Source: Burkholderia aenigmatica (lineage in GTDB: Bacteria > Pseudomonadota > Gammaproteobacteria > Burkholderiales > Burkholderiaceae). From it: a DNA stretch of 40,615 nucleotides. Made by a program: the position numbers and the translations under genes. Positions 1 to 9,031 of the stretch are shown piece by piece. Position 1 is the first letter of the stretch; each line of letters opens with the position of its first letter. The notes under the pieces were generated by a model. That model was not told where the DNA came from and did no database searches. It saw nothing but the letters and a program-made list of their open reading frames with translations. The stretch spans positions 1-40,615 of the forward strand of contig NZ_CABVQC010000080.1 of the NCBI RefSeq assembly GCF_902499175.1, written 5' to 3'.

Positions 1-347
1 CGCGCGCGACATCTTGCAGAAGGTCATTCGCGCCAACAGTCGCTTAAGTTCCAAACAGAACGGAACACTGCACTAGTCTCTGTTTGTTGGATGTCGGTGC
101 TTCGCTGACGCGAATGCCCGTCAGACCGGAGGCCGCGGCTTGCCCGGGCCCGGTCGGCGCAGGGTGGAGTCCGGCCAACCGTGCACATTGATCGACAGGA
201 TTGCCGTCGACGCGAATGCGTCAATCGAAAGCACAACGAAACAAACAACGTCGCGCACCAGTTTTGGCGCGTGAGTCACGACCCGGCGGTATCGCCACCG
301 TTCTGTCGCGTTGTTTCTGGAAAGGAGTGTAGGTTTGGAGGGGACAG
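1..347. other. No gene recognised at the left edge
   Basis: Short open frames exist on both strands here, but none resembles a known family, none has a convincing ribosome binding site, and their residue composition is Arg/Cys-rich as expected for non-coding frames of GC-rich DNA. The stretch probably holds the lost 5' part or upstream region of the decayed AraC-type gene that follows. Confidence 0.5.
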
Positions 348-1289
348 GTGGCAGCTACCCGTTCGGGTAGTTTGAGTGCATGGATTCCCCTGATCGGGGG
401 CCGTGCATGCCGGCGTGAGCAACGCCGGCCATGTCATGCGCTAAGGCGACGATATTACGATTTACTTTCAGATGACCTCGGCCCGCTCGCGATGGCCATC
501 CAGCATTCCGCCAATGTCCGCGAGGCCATGACGACGGCGTCCCGTTATCTGTACGTGCACAGCCCGGCCGCACAGCTTTCCGTGATCGAACCGAGCACGC
601 GGGTCCAGGATGCGGCGGAGATCCGTCTCGAGTTGCTGGTTCCTCGCGCGCCCGTGTCCCGGCAAGCGCTCGATCAGTGCCTGGGCAGGATGCATCATCT
701 GGTGCGGTCCTTCGCGGCGGACAACTATCGGCTGCTTGCGGTGGCGTTACCGTACGGGAACAGTGCCGATCCCGGCGCCTATGCGCGTTTTTTCGGGCCA
801 GCGCGCATCTATACGGAGCAGGAGCACGCCGGTTTGCACGTGTCGCCGCAAACCCTCGGCAGCCGGCTGGAGAACGTCAATGCGTCGCTGAAGCACATCG
901 CGCTGGAGTATCTGCAGCGGCACTACGGCGCCCCCGGATTGTCGATGGTCGAGCGCGTGCGACGGGCGCTGCATTGCACGCTCGGCGCGACCGGCGGAAG
1001 CAAGTCGGCGATTGCGGAGCTGCTGTTCGTGCATCCACGCACCATGCAGCGCAAACTGGCCGACGAAGGCGCGACTTTCGAAGGGGTCCGGGATGAGGTC
1101 CGGCAGGAAATCGCATTGCGCCACCTGCAGCAGACGACCATCCCGCTGGCCCAACTGACGAGCTAGTTGGGGTTTTCCGATCAGTCGGTCCTCACCCATT
1201 CGTCGATACGATGGTTCGGCATGCCCCCGTCGAAGATCCGTGCAAGTTCGCGATCTCGAGCGCCTGCTGCCGCGCATCGATCGCGATGA
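348..1289 (+). pseudogene. AraC-family regulator pseudogene (internal amber stop, N-terminus lost)
   Basis: The readable protein resembles the AraC subgroup with an N-terminal arabinose-binding-like effector domain (PF12625): the similarity begins abruptly around base 465 (LLSDDLGPLAM) and runs into a C-terminal helix-turn-helix (AELLFVHPRTMQRKLADEGATF). The frame is interrupted by TAG at 1164-1166, yet the same frame continues with LGFSDQSVLTHSSIRWFGMPP, the classic second HTH helix of AraC proteins, until TGA at 1287-1289. One TTG-to-TAG change would explain it, because LLGFS is the usual sequence at this point. Roughly 50-60 residues expected upstream of LGPLAM are missing and the first ~39 residues of the open frame look random. 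Both ends are therefore damaged and the product is unlikely to bind DNA normally. No target gene is adjacent in an obvious way. Confidence 0.8.
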
Positions 1290-1403
1290 GCGGCGTCGAT
1301 GTCGGAGGGCCGATCCGGGAGCAGGCACGCCCGTCCCGTTCGGCACCGGGGACGCATCAGCGAAGGCAGCCGTCGGTACGCAAGGAAAAGCCGGCCATGA
1401 CGC

Positions 1404-1847
1404 TCATCCGCTCGCATCGCGTCGCGCCGCATTGACGAGCATGCGCGACAGCAAATCACCCATCATCCGAAGCTCGTCGTCGTTCGCGAAGGCGCTCATC
1501 TCGCGCTGGATCTCGTCTTGCACGTCGCGCCACGCAGCCGCGATCCGGCGCCCGTCCCGCGTGAGCGACACGTGGACGATACGGCGGTCATCCTCGTTCT
1601 GCGTTCGCGTCACGAGAGACAGCGCCTCCAGCCGGTCCACCAGGCGCGTCGCCGCGCTGCCGGCAATGCCGCAGGCATCGGACAGTTCGCCGGCCGTCAA
1701 CGGTTCCCCGCCATCGAGTGCGTGCAAGAGCGACGCCTGCGACGTCGTAATGCCGAGCGCCCGCTCGACATGCCGGTCGACGCATCTGGACAGCAACGAT
1801 TCGGCAGCCGACAGCAGGTGCACGATGGACATACCCCGGCTGCTCAT
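1404..1847 (-). CDS. MarR-family transcriptional regulator
   Basis: A 147-residue winged-helix repressor of the MarR type. The recognition region reads LTAGELSDACGIAGSAATRLVDRLEALSLV and is followed by the wing DDRRIVHVSLTRDGRRI, both diagnostic of the family; the flanking helices would form the dimer interface. The frame is open further upstream to 1940, but MSSRGMSIVHLL at 1847 gives the usual MarR length, so that start is preferred; the longer form would add a 31-residue charged tail. It is the last gene of a minus-strand run consisting of the RND pump genes and a TetR gene, with only 145 bp between the two regulator genes from this start (52 bp from the longer one). MarR proteins commonly respond to phenolic or antibiotic ligands and repress efflux genes, so control of the neighbouring pump is a reasonable inference, not something the sequence proves. 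Confidence 0.85.
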   Translation of the reverse strand: MSSRGMSIVHLLSAAESLLSRCVDRHVERALGITTSQASLLHALDGGEPLTAGELSDACGIAGSAATRLVDRLEALSLVTRTQNEDDRRIVHVSLTRDGRRIAAAWRDVQDEIQREMSAFANDDELRMMGDLLSRMLVNAARRDASG

Positions 1848-1992
1848 TTCCCGTTGTCTGGAATCCGAACCAGACCTCTCCTGCACCACTTCACGGCACC
1901 CTTCTTTCTCGATTTCAAGTTCTTCCGGTACGGGATTCATGGCAGCACGCGCGGAACCCGGCGCTACACCGTCCGCCGAGCGCCCGACGCAT

Positions 1993-2598
1993 TCATCCTT
2001 GAATCAGAGTCCGGACGATTTCGGTAATGTCAGCCATGTCCGGATTGCGACTTCCTGGCCGCGTCAACTCCCGGCGCAGCAATCCGCTCAACGTCGCGTG
2101 AACCACGCTGGCGATCACCGCCGGTTCATGTTCGCTCGCCAACTGTCCGGCCGCTATCGCACGACGCACGCAGGCTTCGATGCGCTGTTCGGCATGGCAC
2201 GCGGCCTGACGAACCCGCTCGCAGAACGCGGCCGTTTCACCCGCGCTCTCGCAACGCGTGTAGGACAGCGTGTACAGGCGACGGGACAGCTTCGAACGGG
2301 TTGCCGCCCGCCAGCACGCGCCGAGTGAATCGATCAGCGCATCGAGCGCATGCGCCGCATCCTGACGCGGCGGAATCAGAAAAGGATCCAGCGGGATCGC
2401 CGCATCGGCGAAGATGGCATCGAGCACGTCGAGCTTGCTCTCGAAGTGCCAGTACACGGCCCCGCGCGTGACGCCGGCGCGGCGGGCAATTTCCTCGAGC
2501 GACGCATGCGCGAAGCCACGATCGAAGAACACGCCCTGCGCCGACTCGACGATGATGGCCCGTGTCGCCTGTGCCTGTTCACGGGTTCGTTTCACCAT
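1993..2598 (-). CDS. TetR-family regulator, AcrR/TtgR-like, of the adjacent RND pump
   Basis: A 201-residue TetR-type repressor. The N-terminal DNA-binding domain (residues 1-60) has the canonical helix-turn-helix SLEEIARRAGVTRGAVYWHF, and the start MVKRTREQAQATR matches AcrR, TtgR and MexR-partner repressors, whose N-termini read M-x-R-K/R-T-K/R-E-E-A-x-x-T-R. The longer frame to 2667 adds 23 residues with no family similarity, so ATG at 2596-2598 is chosen. The C-terminal half (ligand pocket) includes the CESAGETAAFCERVR stretch typical of pump-associated TetR proteins. It lies on the same strand as, and 162 bp downstream of, the outer-membrane channel gene, separated by a strong hairpin. 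In most characterised pumps of this class the TetR gene is divergent from the adaptor gene, so its position at the 3' end is unusual. Autoregulation plus pump repression is inferred. Confidence 0.9.
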   Translation of the reverse strand: MVKRTREQAQATRAIIVESAQGVFFDRGFAHASLEEIARRAGVTRGAVYWHFESKLDVLDAIFADAAIPLDPFLIPPRQDAAHALDALIDSLGACWRAATRSKLSRRLYTLSYTRCESAGETAAFCERVRQAACHAEQRIEACVRRAIAAGQLASEHEPAVIASVVHATLSGLLRRELTRPGSRNPDMADITEIVRTLIQG

Positions 2599-2707
2599 AA
2601 CGTTTCCGAACGTCCATCCGCCTCGGGATGGCTCGCCTGTCACCTCGCAGCGGCCCGGCAAGGGCATGCGATTGCGAGCCCCGGGTGTCGGGGCACGCCT
2701 CCTGAAT

Positions 2708-2736
2708 CACCGCAACGGGCCTGGCCCGTTACGGTG
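2708..2736 (-). terminator. Hairpin between the pump operon and the tetR gene
   Basis: Arms CACCGCAACGGGC (2708-2720) and GCCCGTTACGGTG (2724-2736) pair at 12 of 13 positions around a 3-base loop, giving a very stable stem just after the channel gene stop codon. No T-run follows on the minus strand, so it may be a partial terminator or an mRNA stabiliser that sets pump and regulator expression apart. Confidence 0.5.
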
Positions 2737-2760
2737 TCCTGCTTCACGTCAGCGCACGGA

Positions 2761-4209
2761 TCAACCCGGCGGATGCGCGGCTTGCCCGGTCGGCACGTCG
2801 GCTTTCACGGTCCGGTCCTGCCAGCCGCCGCCCAATGCGCGGTAGAGATCGACCGTGTTCGTCATCCGCGCCAGCCGAACCTTCACCAGATTCTGCTGCG
2901 CGTCGTACAGCGACCGCTGGTTGACGAGCACGTTCACGTAGCCGTCGACACCCTCGCGATAGCGTACGTCAGACAACCGGTATGCCGACTGGCTCGCATC
3001 GACCAGCAAGCGCTGGGCCGTTTCCTGCTGGCCCCAGGTCGCACGCCCGTCGAGCGCATCGGAGACTTCGCGAAACGCCGTCTGGACCGCCTTCTGGTAC
3101 GTCGCGACTTCGATGTCGCGATTGACCTTCGATACCGCCAGGTTCGCGCTGTTGCGCCCGTAGTCGAAGATCGGCACGCTGATCGTCGGCCCGAACGACC
3201 ACGCCGCGCTGCCTGGATCGAACAGGTTGCGCAACGACGCACTGGCGGTGCCGCCGCTGGCCGTCAGCGAAATGCTCGGGAAGAACGCTGCGCGGGCGGC
3301 GCCGATGTTCGCGTTGGCCGCCATCAGCTGATGCTCGGCCGCCATGATGTCCGGCCGCCGCGCGAGCAGATCCGACGGGAGCCCGGCCGGCAGATCCTCG
3401 TCGAGCCGAACCGTCGCCAACGATTCGCGCGACAGCAGCGCGTCGTCGAGCGGCGCGCCGACCAGCAGCGTCAGCGCGTTGATGTCGGTCCGCACCTGCC
3501 GTTCGTACTGCGCGAGATTCGCTTCCGCGGCACGGACGGTCGTCTCGGCCTGACGCAGATCGAGCAGCGACGACGTGCCGTTTCGGTACCCCGATTCGAC
3601 GATCTTCAGCGACGCCCGCTGGCTGGCGAGCGTGTCGGCCGTCAGCGACCGGATGTCCTGGTCGGCTTGCAGCGTCAGCCACGCAGTGGCCACCTCGGCG
3701 ATCAGGCTGATCTGGGTGGCCTGGCGCGTGGCCTCGGTCGCCAGATAGGTTTGCATCGCCTGCTCCGTCAGGCTGCGGATCTTGCCGAACAGGTCCAACT
3801 CGTACGACGCGACGCCCCCGACGTTGTAGGAGCGCGTGACGCCGGCCTGCCCGGACGTCGACAGGTCCGACGGCAGCCGCTGGATCGACCCGGAGGCGCT
3901 GGCCGACAGCGTCGGCAGCAGGTCCGCCCGTTGGATCCGGTACTGCGCACGCGCCGCTTCGATGTTCAGCACGGCCACGCGCAGGTCGCGGTTGTTTTCC
4001 AGCGCCATGCCGATCAGCGTCTGCAGATGCGGGTCGGTGTAGAAGTCGCGCCAGCCGAGTTCCGCGGCCGACGGCTTGCCGGCGGTGTCCGGTGCAGTCG
4101 CCGCGTATTGCGCGGCGACCGACGGGTCGGGACGATGATAGGTTGGGATCATCGTGCAGCTCGCCATCAGCAGCGCCGCGGGCAACACCGCGAGTTTCAG
4201 GATCTTCAT
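2761..4209 (-). CDS. RND efflux outer-membrane lipoprotein channel (NodT/OprM family)
   Basis: A 482-residue outer-membrane factor that would form the TolC-like trimeric exit duct of the adjacent pump. It begins with a lipoprotein signal peptide ending in LLMASC|TMIP (Cys17 as lipidated residue), followed by YHRPDPSV, a typical NodT-family opening. Two tandem OEP repeats are visible, with characteristic strings ELGWRDFYTDPHLQTLI, YELDLFGKIRSLTEQA in the first half and RPDIMAAEHQLMAANANIGAARAAFFPSISL plus SVPIFDYGRNSANL in the second half. Length matches the family (about 470-500). Its ATG overlaps the pump gene stop codon in an ATGA arrangement, so translation is likely coupled. Last of the three structural genes; the C-terminus ends at a TGA at 2761 before a hairpin. 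Complete, with no internal damage seen. Confidence 0.95.
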   Translation of the reverse strand: MKILKLAVLPAALLMASCTMIPTYHRPDPSVAAQYAATAPDTAGKPSAAELGWRDFYTDPHLQTLIGMALENNRDLRVAVLNIEAARAQYRIQRADLLPTLSASASGSIQRLPSDLSTSGQAGVTRSYNVGGVASYELDLFGKIRSLTEQAMQTYLATEATRQATQISLIAEVATAWLTLQADQDIRSLTADTLASQRASLKIVESGYRNGTSSLLDLRQAETTVRAAEANLAQYERQVRTDINALTLLVGAPLDDALLSRESLATVRLDEDLPAGLPSDLLARRPDIMAAEHQLMAANANIGAARAAFFPSISLTASGGTASASLRNLFDPGSAAWSFGPTISVPIFDYGRNSANLAVSKVNRDIEVATYQKAVQTAFREVSDALDGRATWGQQETAQRLLVDASQSAYRLSDVRYREGVDGYVNVLVNQRSLYDAQQNLVKVRLARMTNTVDLYRALGGGWQDRTVKADVPTGQAAHPPG

Positions 4210-7200
4210 GCGGTCACCTCGTCAACCTTGTCGATGTCGTCGGCCTTGTCGGCCTTGCCTGTCTTGCCGCGCGAGAACAGGCCCGTCACCAGCACATAGA
4301 ACAGCGGCACATAGAACACGGCCAGGAACGTCGCGGTCATCATCCCGCCGACCACCCCGGTGCCAACGGAGTGCTGGCTGCCCGAGCCGGCGCCGTTCGA
4401 GATCGCGAGCGGCAGCACACCGAGCACGAACGCCATCGACGTCATGATGATCGGGCGCAGCCGCAGCCGTGCCGCCTGAACGGCCGCCTGCATCAACGAC
4501 ATGCCTTCCTTTTCGTACAGCTCCTTCGCGAACTCGACGATCAGGATCGCGTTCTTCGCCGACAGGCCGACCGTTGTCAGCAGGCCCACCTGGAAGAACA
4601 CGTCGTTCGTCAGGCCGCGCGCCAGCGTGGCGACCACGGCGCCGATCACGCCGAGCGGCACGACCATCAGCACCGAGAACGGCACCGACCAGCTCTCGTA
4701 CAGCGCGGCAAGGCAGAGGAACACGATCAGGATCGACAGCGCATAGAGCGCCGGCGCCTGCGAACCCGACAACTGTTCCTCATAGGACAGCCCCGTGACC
4801 GCCAGCCCGAATCCGTTCGGCAGCTGCGCCGCGATCTTCTCGATCTCCTGCATCGCTTCGCCCGAGCTGTGGCCGGCTTTCGGCTGGCCCTGCAGTTCGA
4901 CGGCCGGAATGCCGTTGTAACGCTCGAGCTTCGGCGAACCGTATTCCCAGTGCCCCGACGCCACCGCCGAGAACGGCACCATCTGGCCGTTGCTGTTGCG
5001 CAGATACCATTTGTACAGATCCTCCGGACCCACGCGCGCATCGGGCACGCCCTGGACGTACACCTTCTTCACCCGGCCGCGATCGACGAAGTCGTTCACG
5101 TACTGGGAACCCCAGGCGGCCGTCATCGTATCGTTGATGTCGGCGATGCTGACCTGCAGCGCACGCGCCTTCTCGTCGTCGATATCGATGTGGAACTGCG
5201 GCTCGTCGTTCATGCCGTTCGGGCGGACGTTGGCCAGCAGCGGGTTGTCATGCGCGAGCTTCAGGAACTGGTCGCGTGCCGCCATCAGCGCCTCGTGGCC
5301 TTGACCGTTCCGGTCCTGGAGGTACACGTCGAAGCCCTGCGAGTTACCCATTTCCATGATCGCGGGCGGCACGATCGGAATCACGATGCCGTCCTTGATC
5401 TTTGCAAAGGCCCCGCCAGCGCGCTGCGCCAGGCCGAACACGCTCGTATCGCTGCCCTTGCGCTTTTCCCACGGCTTGAGCGAGACGAATGCCAGCGCCG
5501 AGTTCTGTCCGCGCCCCGCGAAGTTGAAGCCGTTCACGGTGTAGACCGACTCGACGACATCCGCCTCGTCTTTCAGCAGGTAGTCGCGTACCTTGGTCAA
5601 TGCGTCTTCGGTCCGTTCCGCCGATGCATTGCCCGGCATCTGGATCTGGACGAACAGCGTCCCCTGGTCTTCGTCCGGCAGGAAAGCGGTCGGAATGCGC
5701 GTGAACAGGAAGCCCATGCCGACCACGATCAGCAGGTAGACGACGATGTAGCGCCCCTTCTTGCGCAGGATCGCTGCGACCGCACCTTCGTAGCGGTCGG
5801 TACCGCGGTCGAACGTCCGGTTGAACCACCCGAAGAAGCCCTTCTTCACGTGATGATCGGCATCGCCCGGCTTGAGCATCGTCGCGCACAACGCCGGCGT
5901 GAACACCAGTGCAACCAGCACCGACAGCGCCATCGCCGACACGATCGTGATCGAGAACTGGCGATAGATCACGCCCGTCGATCCGCCGAAGAACGCCATC
6001 GGCAGGAACACGGCCGACAGCACCATCGCGATGCCGACCAGCGCGCCCTGGATCTGCCCCATCGACTTGCTGGTCGCTTCCCGCGCGCTCAACCCTTCCT
6101 CGGTCATCACGCGCTCGACGTTCTCCACCACGACGATCGCATCGTCGACCAGCAGGCCGATCGCCAGCACCATGCCGAACATGGTGAGCGTGTTGATCGT
6201 GAAGCCGAACGCGGAGAGCACGCCGAACGTCCCCAGCAGCACGACCGGAACCGCCAGCGTCGGAATCAGCGTCGCGCGGATGTTCTGCAGGAACAGGTAC
6301 ATCACCAGGAACACGAGGATGATCCCTTCGATCAGCGTCTTGACCACTTCGTGAATCGACGCGTGAACGACCGGCGACGTGTCGTACGGAATGACGATCT
6401 TCACGCCCGGGGGCAACAGCGCTTCCTGTTCCTTGAGCAGCTTCTTGACGGATTCCACCGTCTCGAGCAGGTTCGCGCCGGTCGCCAGACGCAGTGCGAT
6501 ACCAGCGGACGGCTTGCCGTCGTACATACTCGAGATCGAGTAGTTCTCCGGCCCGAGGCTCACGGTCGCGACGTCGCCAAGCTTGACCTGCGAACCGTCG
6601 GCATTCACCTTGAGCAGGATCTGCTTGAACTCGTCGGCGGTACGCAGGCGCACCTTCCCGATCACGGTCGCGCTCAGTTCCACGCCGCGCCGCGTCGGCA
6701 GCCCGCCGAGCTGGCCCGACGAGACCTGGACGTTCTGCGACCGGATCGCGTTCGTGACATCGAGCGGCGTGAGCGAATAGCTGTCGAGCTTCGCCGGGTC
6801 GAGCCAGATCCGCATCCCGTACTGCGAACCCATCAGCAGGTAGTCGCCCACCCCTTTCGTCCGCAGGATCGGATCCTGGAGGTTCGATGCCAGATAGTTG
6901 CCGAGGTCGCCGCTCGACATCTTCCCGTCTTCGGAAACGAGCGCCGCGACCATCATGAAGTTGATCTGGTACTTGACGACGCGAATCCCCTGCTGCTGCA
7001 CTTCCTGGGGCAGAAGCGGCGTCGCGAGCGACAGCTTGTTCTGCACCTGGACCTGCGCGATATCGGGGTTGGTGCCCTGGTCGAACGTCGCGACGATCGT
7101 CATGCTGCCGTCGGCGTTACTTTCCGACGACATGTAACGCAGGCCGTCGAGGCCGTTGAGCTGCTGCTCGATCGGCTGGACGACCGTGTCCTGGACCGTC

Positions 7201-7364
7201 TGCGCGGACGCACCCGGGTAGCTGACCGTGATCGACACCGCGGGCGCCGCGATGTTCGGATACTGGTTGATCGGTAGCGAGCGAATCGCCAGATAACCGG
7301 CCAGCATGATGACGATGGCGATCACCCATGCAAAGATGGGTCGCCTGATGAAGAACTGTGACAT
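4206..7364 (-). CDS. RND multidrug efflux pump, inner-membrane subunit (HAE1/AcrB type)
   Basis: A 1052-residue proton-driven exporter of the AcrB/MexB class, embedded in the inner membrane with two large periplasmic loops. The N-terminus MSQFFIRRPIFAWVIAI is standard for HAE1 pumps. The proton-relay residues are present: the Asp pair in LAIGLLVDDAIVVVENVERV (near residue 407) and the Lys in VGLSAKNAILIVEFAKELY (near 940). Other family marks include FMGMVLAIGL-type TM4 sequence, FTPALCATMLKP, and TAFLPDEDQG after TM7. It lies 11 bp after the adaptor gene and overlaps the channel gene by an ATGA. Drug specificity cannot be read from sequence; hydrophobic antibiotics, dyes or solvents are usual for the class. 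The extreme C-terminus carries an acidic/lysine-rich repeat (KADKADDIDKVDEV), a cytoplasmic tail without known role. Confidence 0.97.
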   Translation of the reverse strand: MSQFFIRRPIFAWVIAIVIMLAGYLAIRSLPINQYPNIAAPAVSITVSYPGASAQTVQDTVVQPIEQQLNGLDGLRYMSSESNADGSMTIVATFDQGTNPDIAQVQVQNKLSLATPLLPQEVQQQGIRVVKYQINFMMVAALVSEDGKMSSGDLGNYLASNLQDPILRTKGVGDYLLMGSQYGMRIWLDPAKLDSYSLTPLDVTNAIRSQNVQVSSGQLGGLPTRRGVELSATVIGKVRLRTADEFKQILLKVNADGSQVKLGDVATVSLGPENYSISSMYDGKPSAGIALRLATGANLLETVESVKKLLKEQEALLPPGVKIVIPYDTSPVVHASIHEVVKTLIEGIILVFLVMYLFLQNIRATLIPTLAVPVVLLGTFGVLSAFGFTINTLTMFGMVLAIGLLVDDAIVVVENVERVMTEEGLSAREATSKSMGQIQGALVGIAMVLSAVFLPMAFFGGSTGVIYRQFSITIVSAMALSVLVALVFTPALCATMLKPGDADHHVKKGFFGWFNRTFDRGTDRYEGAVAAILRKKGRYIVVYLLIVVGMGFLFTRIPTAFLPDEDQGTLFVQIQMPGNASAERTEDALTKVRDYLLKDEADVVESVYTVNGFNFAGRGQNSALAFVSLKPWEKRKGSDTSVFGLAQRAGGAFAKIKDGIVIPIVPPAIMEMGNSQGFDVYLQDRNGQGHEALMAARDQFLKLAHDNPLLANVRPNGMNDEPQFHIDIDDEKARALQVSIADINDTMTAAWGSQYVNDFVDRGRVKKVYVQGVPDARVGPEDLYKWYLRNSNGQMVPFSAVASGHWEYGSPKLERYNGIPAVELQGQPKAGHSSGEAMQEIEKIAAQLPNGFGLAVTGLSYEEQLSGSQAPALYALSILIVFLCLAALYESWSVPFSVLMVVPLGVIGAVVATLARGLTNDVFFQVGLLTTVGLSAKNAILIVEFAKELYEKEGMSLMQAAVQAARLRLRPIIMTSMAFVLGVLPLAISNGAGSGSQHSVGTGVVGGMMTATFLAVFYVPLFYVLVTGLFSRGKTGKADKADDIDKVDEVTA

Positions 7365-7375
7365 GCGCGCTCCGA

Positions 7376-8536
7376 CTAGCTGCCGTTTGCCGTAGACGGC
7401 GCGGCAATGCGCGCGTCACCCAGGTCGACATGGACGTTCGTCGAGGGCACCGCGACCACCTTCATGCCCGGCTGCAGTTTCTGCACGCCCTCGGTCACCA
7501 CGCGTTCGCCCGCATTCAACCCGGAGCGGACGAGCCACGTATTGCCGACCGTCCGGTCCACCGCAAGCTGCTTCAACTGCACCTTGCCGTCGGCATCGAC
7601 GACCCAGGCCACCGGCGTGCCCGTCGTATCGCGCGTGATGCCCTGCTGCGGCACCAGGATCGCGTCGCGCTTGACGCCCTCGTCGAGCTTCGTGCGCACG
7701 AACATGCCCGGCAGGATCTGGTGATCCGGATTCGGGAACTGGGCACGCAACGTTACCGAGCCCGTGCCTTCGTCGACACTGACCTCGGAGAATTTCAGCG
7801 TACCGCCGTGCGCATACGACGTGCCGTCCTCGAGCAACAGCCCGACACTGGCCGCCCCTGCGCTGACGGTCTGCAACTGGCCGTCGGCAAGTTCCTTGCG
7901 CAGACGCAGCATGTCGGACGACGACTGCGTCACGTCAACGTAAATGGGATCGAGCTGCGTGATGACGGCCATCGACTGCGCCTGGCCGTTCGTGACCAGT
8001 GCGCCTTCCGTCACGAGCGAGCGGCCGATACGCCCGGCGATCGGCGCGTACACCTTCGTGTAGTCCAGGTTGACCTTCGCGGTATCGAGATCCGCCTGCG
8101 CCTGGCGGTACGAGGACACCGAGTCGTCGTACTGCTGGCGGCTCACCGCGTTGTCGGCAAGCAGTTTTTCATTACGCTCGGCGAGATGCTGCGCCGACAC
8201 CAGTGCGGCACGCGCCTTTTCGTACGCGGCCTTGTAAGGCGCATCGTCGATCTGGTAGAGCTGCTGCCCCTGCTTGACGTCCTCGCCTTCGACGAAGAGC
8301 CGCCGCTTGATCACGCCATTGACCTGCGGGCGCACCTCGGCGACACGCCACGAATTCGCCCGGCCCGGCAACAACGACTTGAGCGTGATCTCCTGCGGCT
8401 GCAGCGTGACCACGCCGACCTCGGGGACGGCCGCCACCGCGGCTTCCTTCTTCTGGCATCCGGCGACGGCCATCGACCCGACCACGACACACGTCGCAAG
8501 CAAGGCGCTTCTCTTGGGAATGATCATCCGGTACAT
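7376..8536 (-). CDS. RND efflux periplasmic adaptor lipoprotein (membrane fusion protein)
   Basis: A 386-residue AcrA/MexA-type adaptor linking pump and outer-membrane channel. The frame is open to 8725, but ATG at 8534-8536 is preferred because a GAGGG element lies just upstream on the coding strand and the sequence from there is a lipoprotein signal peptide with lipobox VAGC|QKKEA (Cys near 23). Family landmarks follow in order: GRANSWRVAEVRPQVNGVI (first beta-barrel/lipoyl half), LYQIDDAPYKAAYEKARA entering the coiled-coil hairpin, KVYAPIAGRIGRSLVTEGALV (second lipoyl half), and LPGMFVRTKLDEG in the barrel domain. It is the first gene of the operon; the pump gene follows after 11 bp. About 270 bp upstream is a pair of CGTTAACG palindromes that may be part of the control region, implying a long 5' UTR if the promoter is there. 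Confidence 0.95.
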   Translation of the reverse strand: MYRMIIPKRSALLATCVVVGSMAVAGCQKKEAAVAAVPEVGVVTLQPQEITLKSLLPGRANSWRVAEVRPQVNGVIKRRLFVEGEDVKQGQQLYQIDDAPYKAAYEKARAALVSAQHLAERNEKLLADNAVSRQQYDDSVSSYRQAQADLDTAKVNLDYTKVYAPIAGRIGRSLVTEGALVTNGQAQSMAVITQLDPIYVDVTQSSSDMLRLRKELADGQLQTVSAGAASVGLLLEDGTSYAHGGTLKFSEVSVDEGTGSVTLRAQFPNPDHQILPGMFVRTKLDEGVKRDAILVPQQGITRDTTGTPVAWVVDADGKVQLKQLAVDRTVGNTWLVRSGLNAGERVVTEGVQKLQPGMKVVAVPSTNVHVDLGDARIAAPSTANGS

Positions 8537-8803
8537 ACAACATCCCTCACTGTTCGTTTCATGTTTCTCACTCTCAACGTTGCGAATCCGGCAGCCGCTG
8601 GGGAAGCCCCTCGGTGCGCCGGGCTGAACGACAAGTCCCGTTCGTCGATCCATATGGACGCCTGCGTGGCGCATCCGCCATCGCGACATGCATACGATCC
8701 GCCGCACGCAACGTCGAGTCGGCAAGTGGCACCGCCTTCAACAATTTCTGCGCGCAGCATGACCCCCACCCGTTCCGTAGGTGTACTGATCTATAAGAAA
8801 GGA

Positions 8804-8836
8804 CGTTAACGGTCCGGAACATCGCGCCCGTTAACG
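8804..8836. promoter_or_regulatory. Paired CGTTAACG palindromes upstream of the RND operon
   Basis: CGTTAACGG at 8804-8812 and CCGTTAACG at 8828-8836 are perfect inverted copies; each also contains the self-complementary octamer CGTTAACG, spaced 24 bp apart (about two helical turns). A TATAGA-like element lies immediately downstream in the operon direction (8790-8795 on the minus strand), so a bound dimer pair would cover the promoter. Operator for a TetR- or MarR-type repressor is inferred. Confidence 0.5.
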
Positions 8837-9009
8837 CACGACCCGACGCAACGAATCACCCGTACGAATGACGCGTGCGATGCGACGGGACCATCCACCC
8901 GATGGGGTAGGCATGCCACCCGGGTTGCCGGGCGCCTGTCGTGCGGGGCGGAAGCAGAGCGCGCTGCGCGCTATCCGTCCCCGATGGCCGGAATCCTCAT
9001 GGTCGAAAT

Positions 9010-9031
9010 TTATTCATCACGTGTTGATTTA
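9010..9031. promoter_or_regulatory. 22-bp palindrome, copy 1 (centre CACGTG)
   Basis: Half-sites TTATTCA and TGATTTA flank the centre CACGTG. The element matches the copy at 9382-9403 at 18 of 22 positions and sits in an AT-rich patch of a GC-rich region, as expected of a conserved protein-binding site. It has no gene within 300 bp on the plus side. Confidence 0.5.

Noticed and set aside
2350..4299. Open frame of about 650 codons on the plus strand
   Set aside because: It is antisense to the TetR and outer-membrane channel genes, which have clear family motifs on the other strand.
4092..7277. Open frame of about 1060 codons on the plus strand
   Set aside because: It is the antisense frame of the RND pump gene: Arg/His/Gln-rich composition and no family resemblance, an effect of biased third positions in GC-rich DNA.
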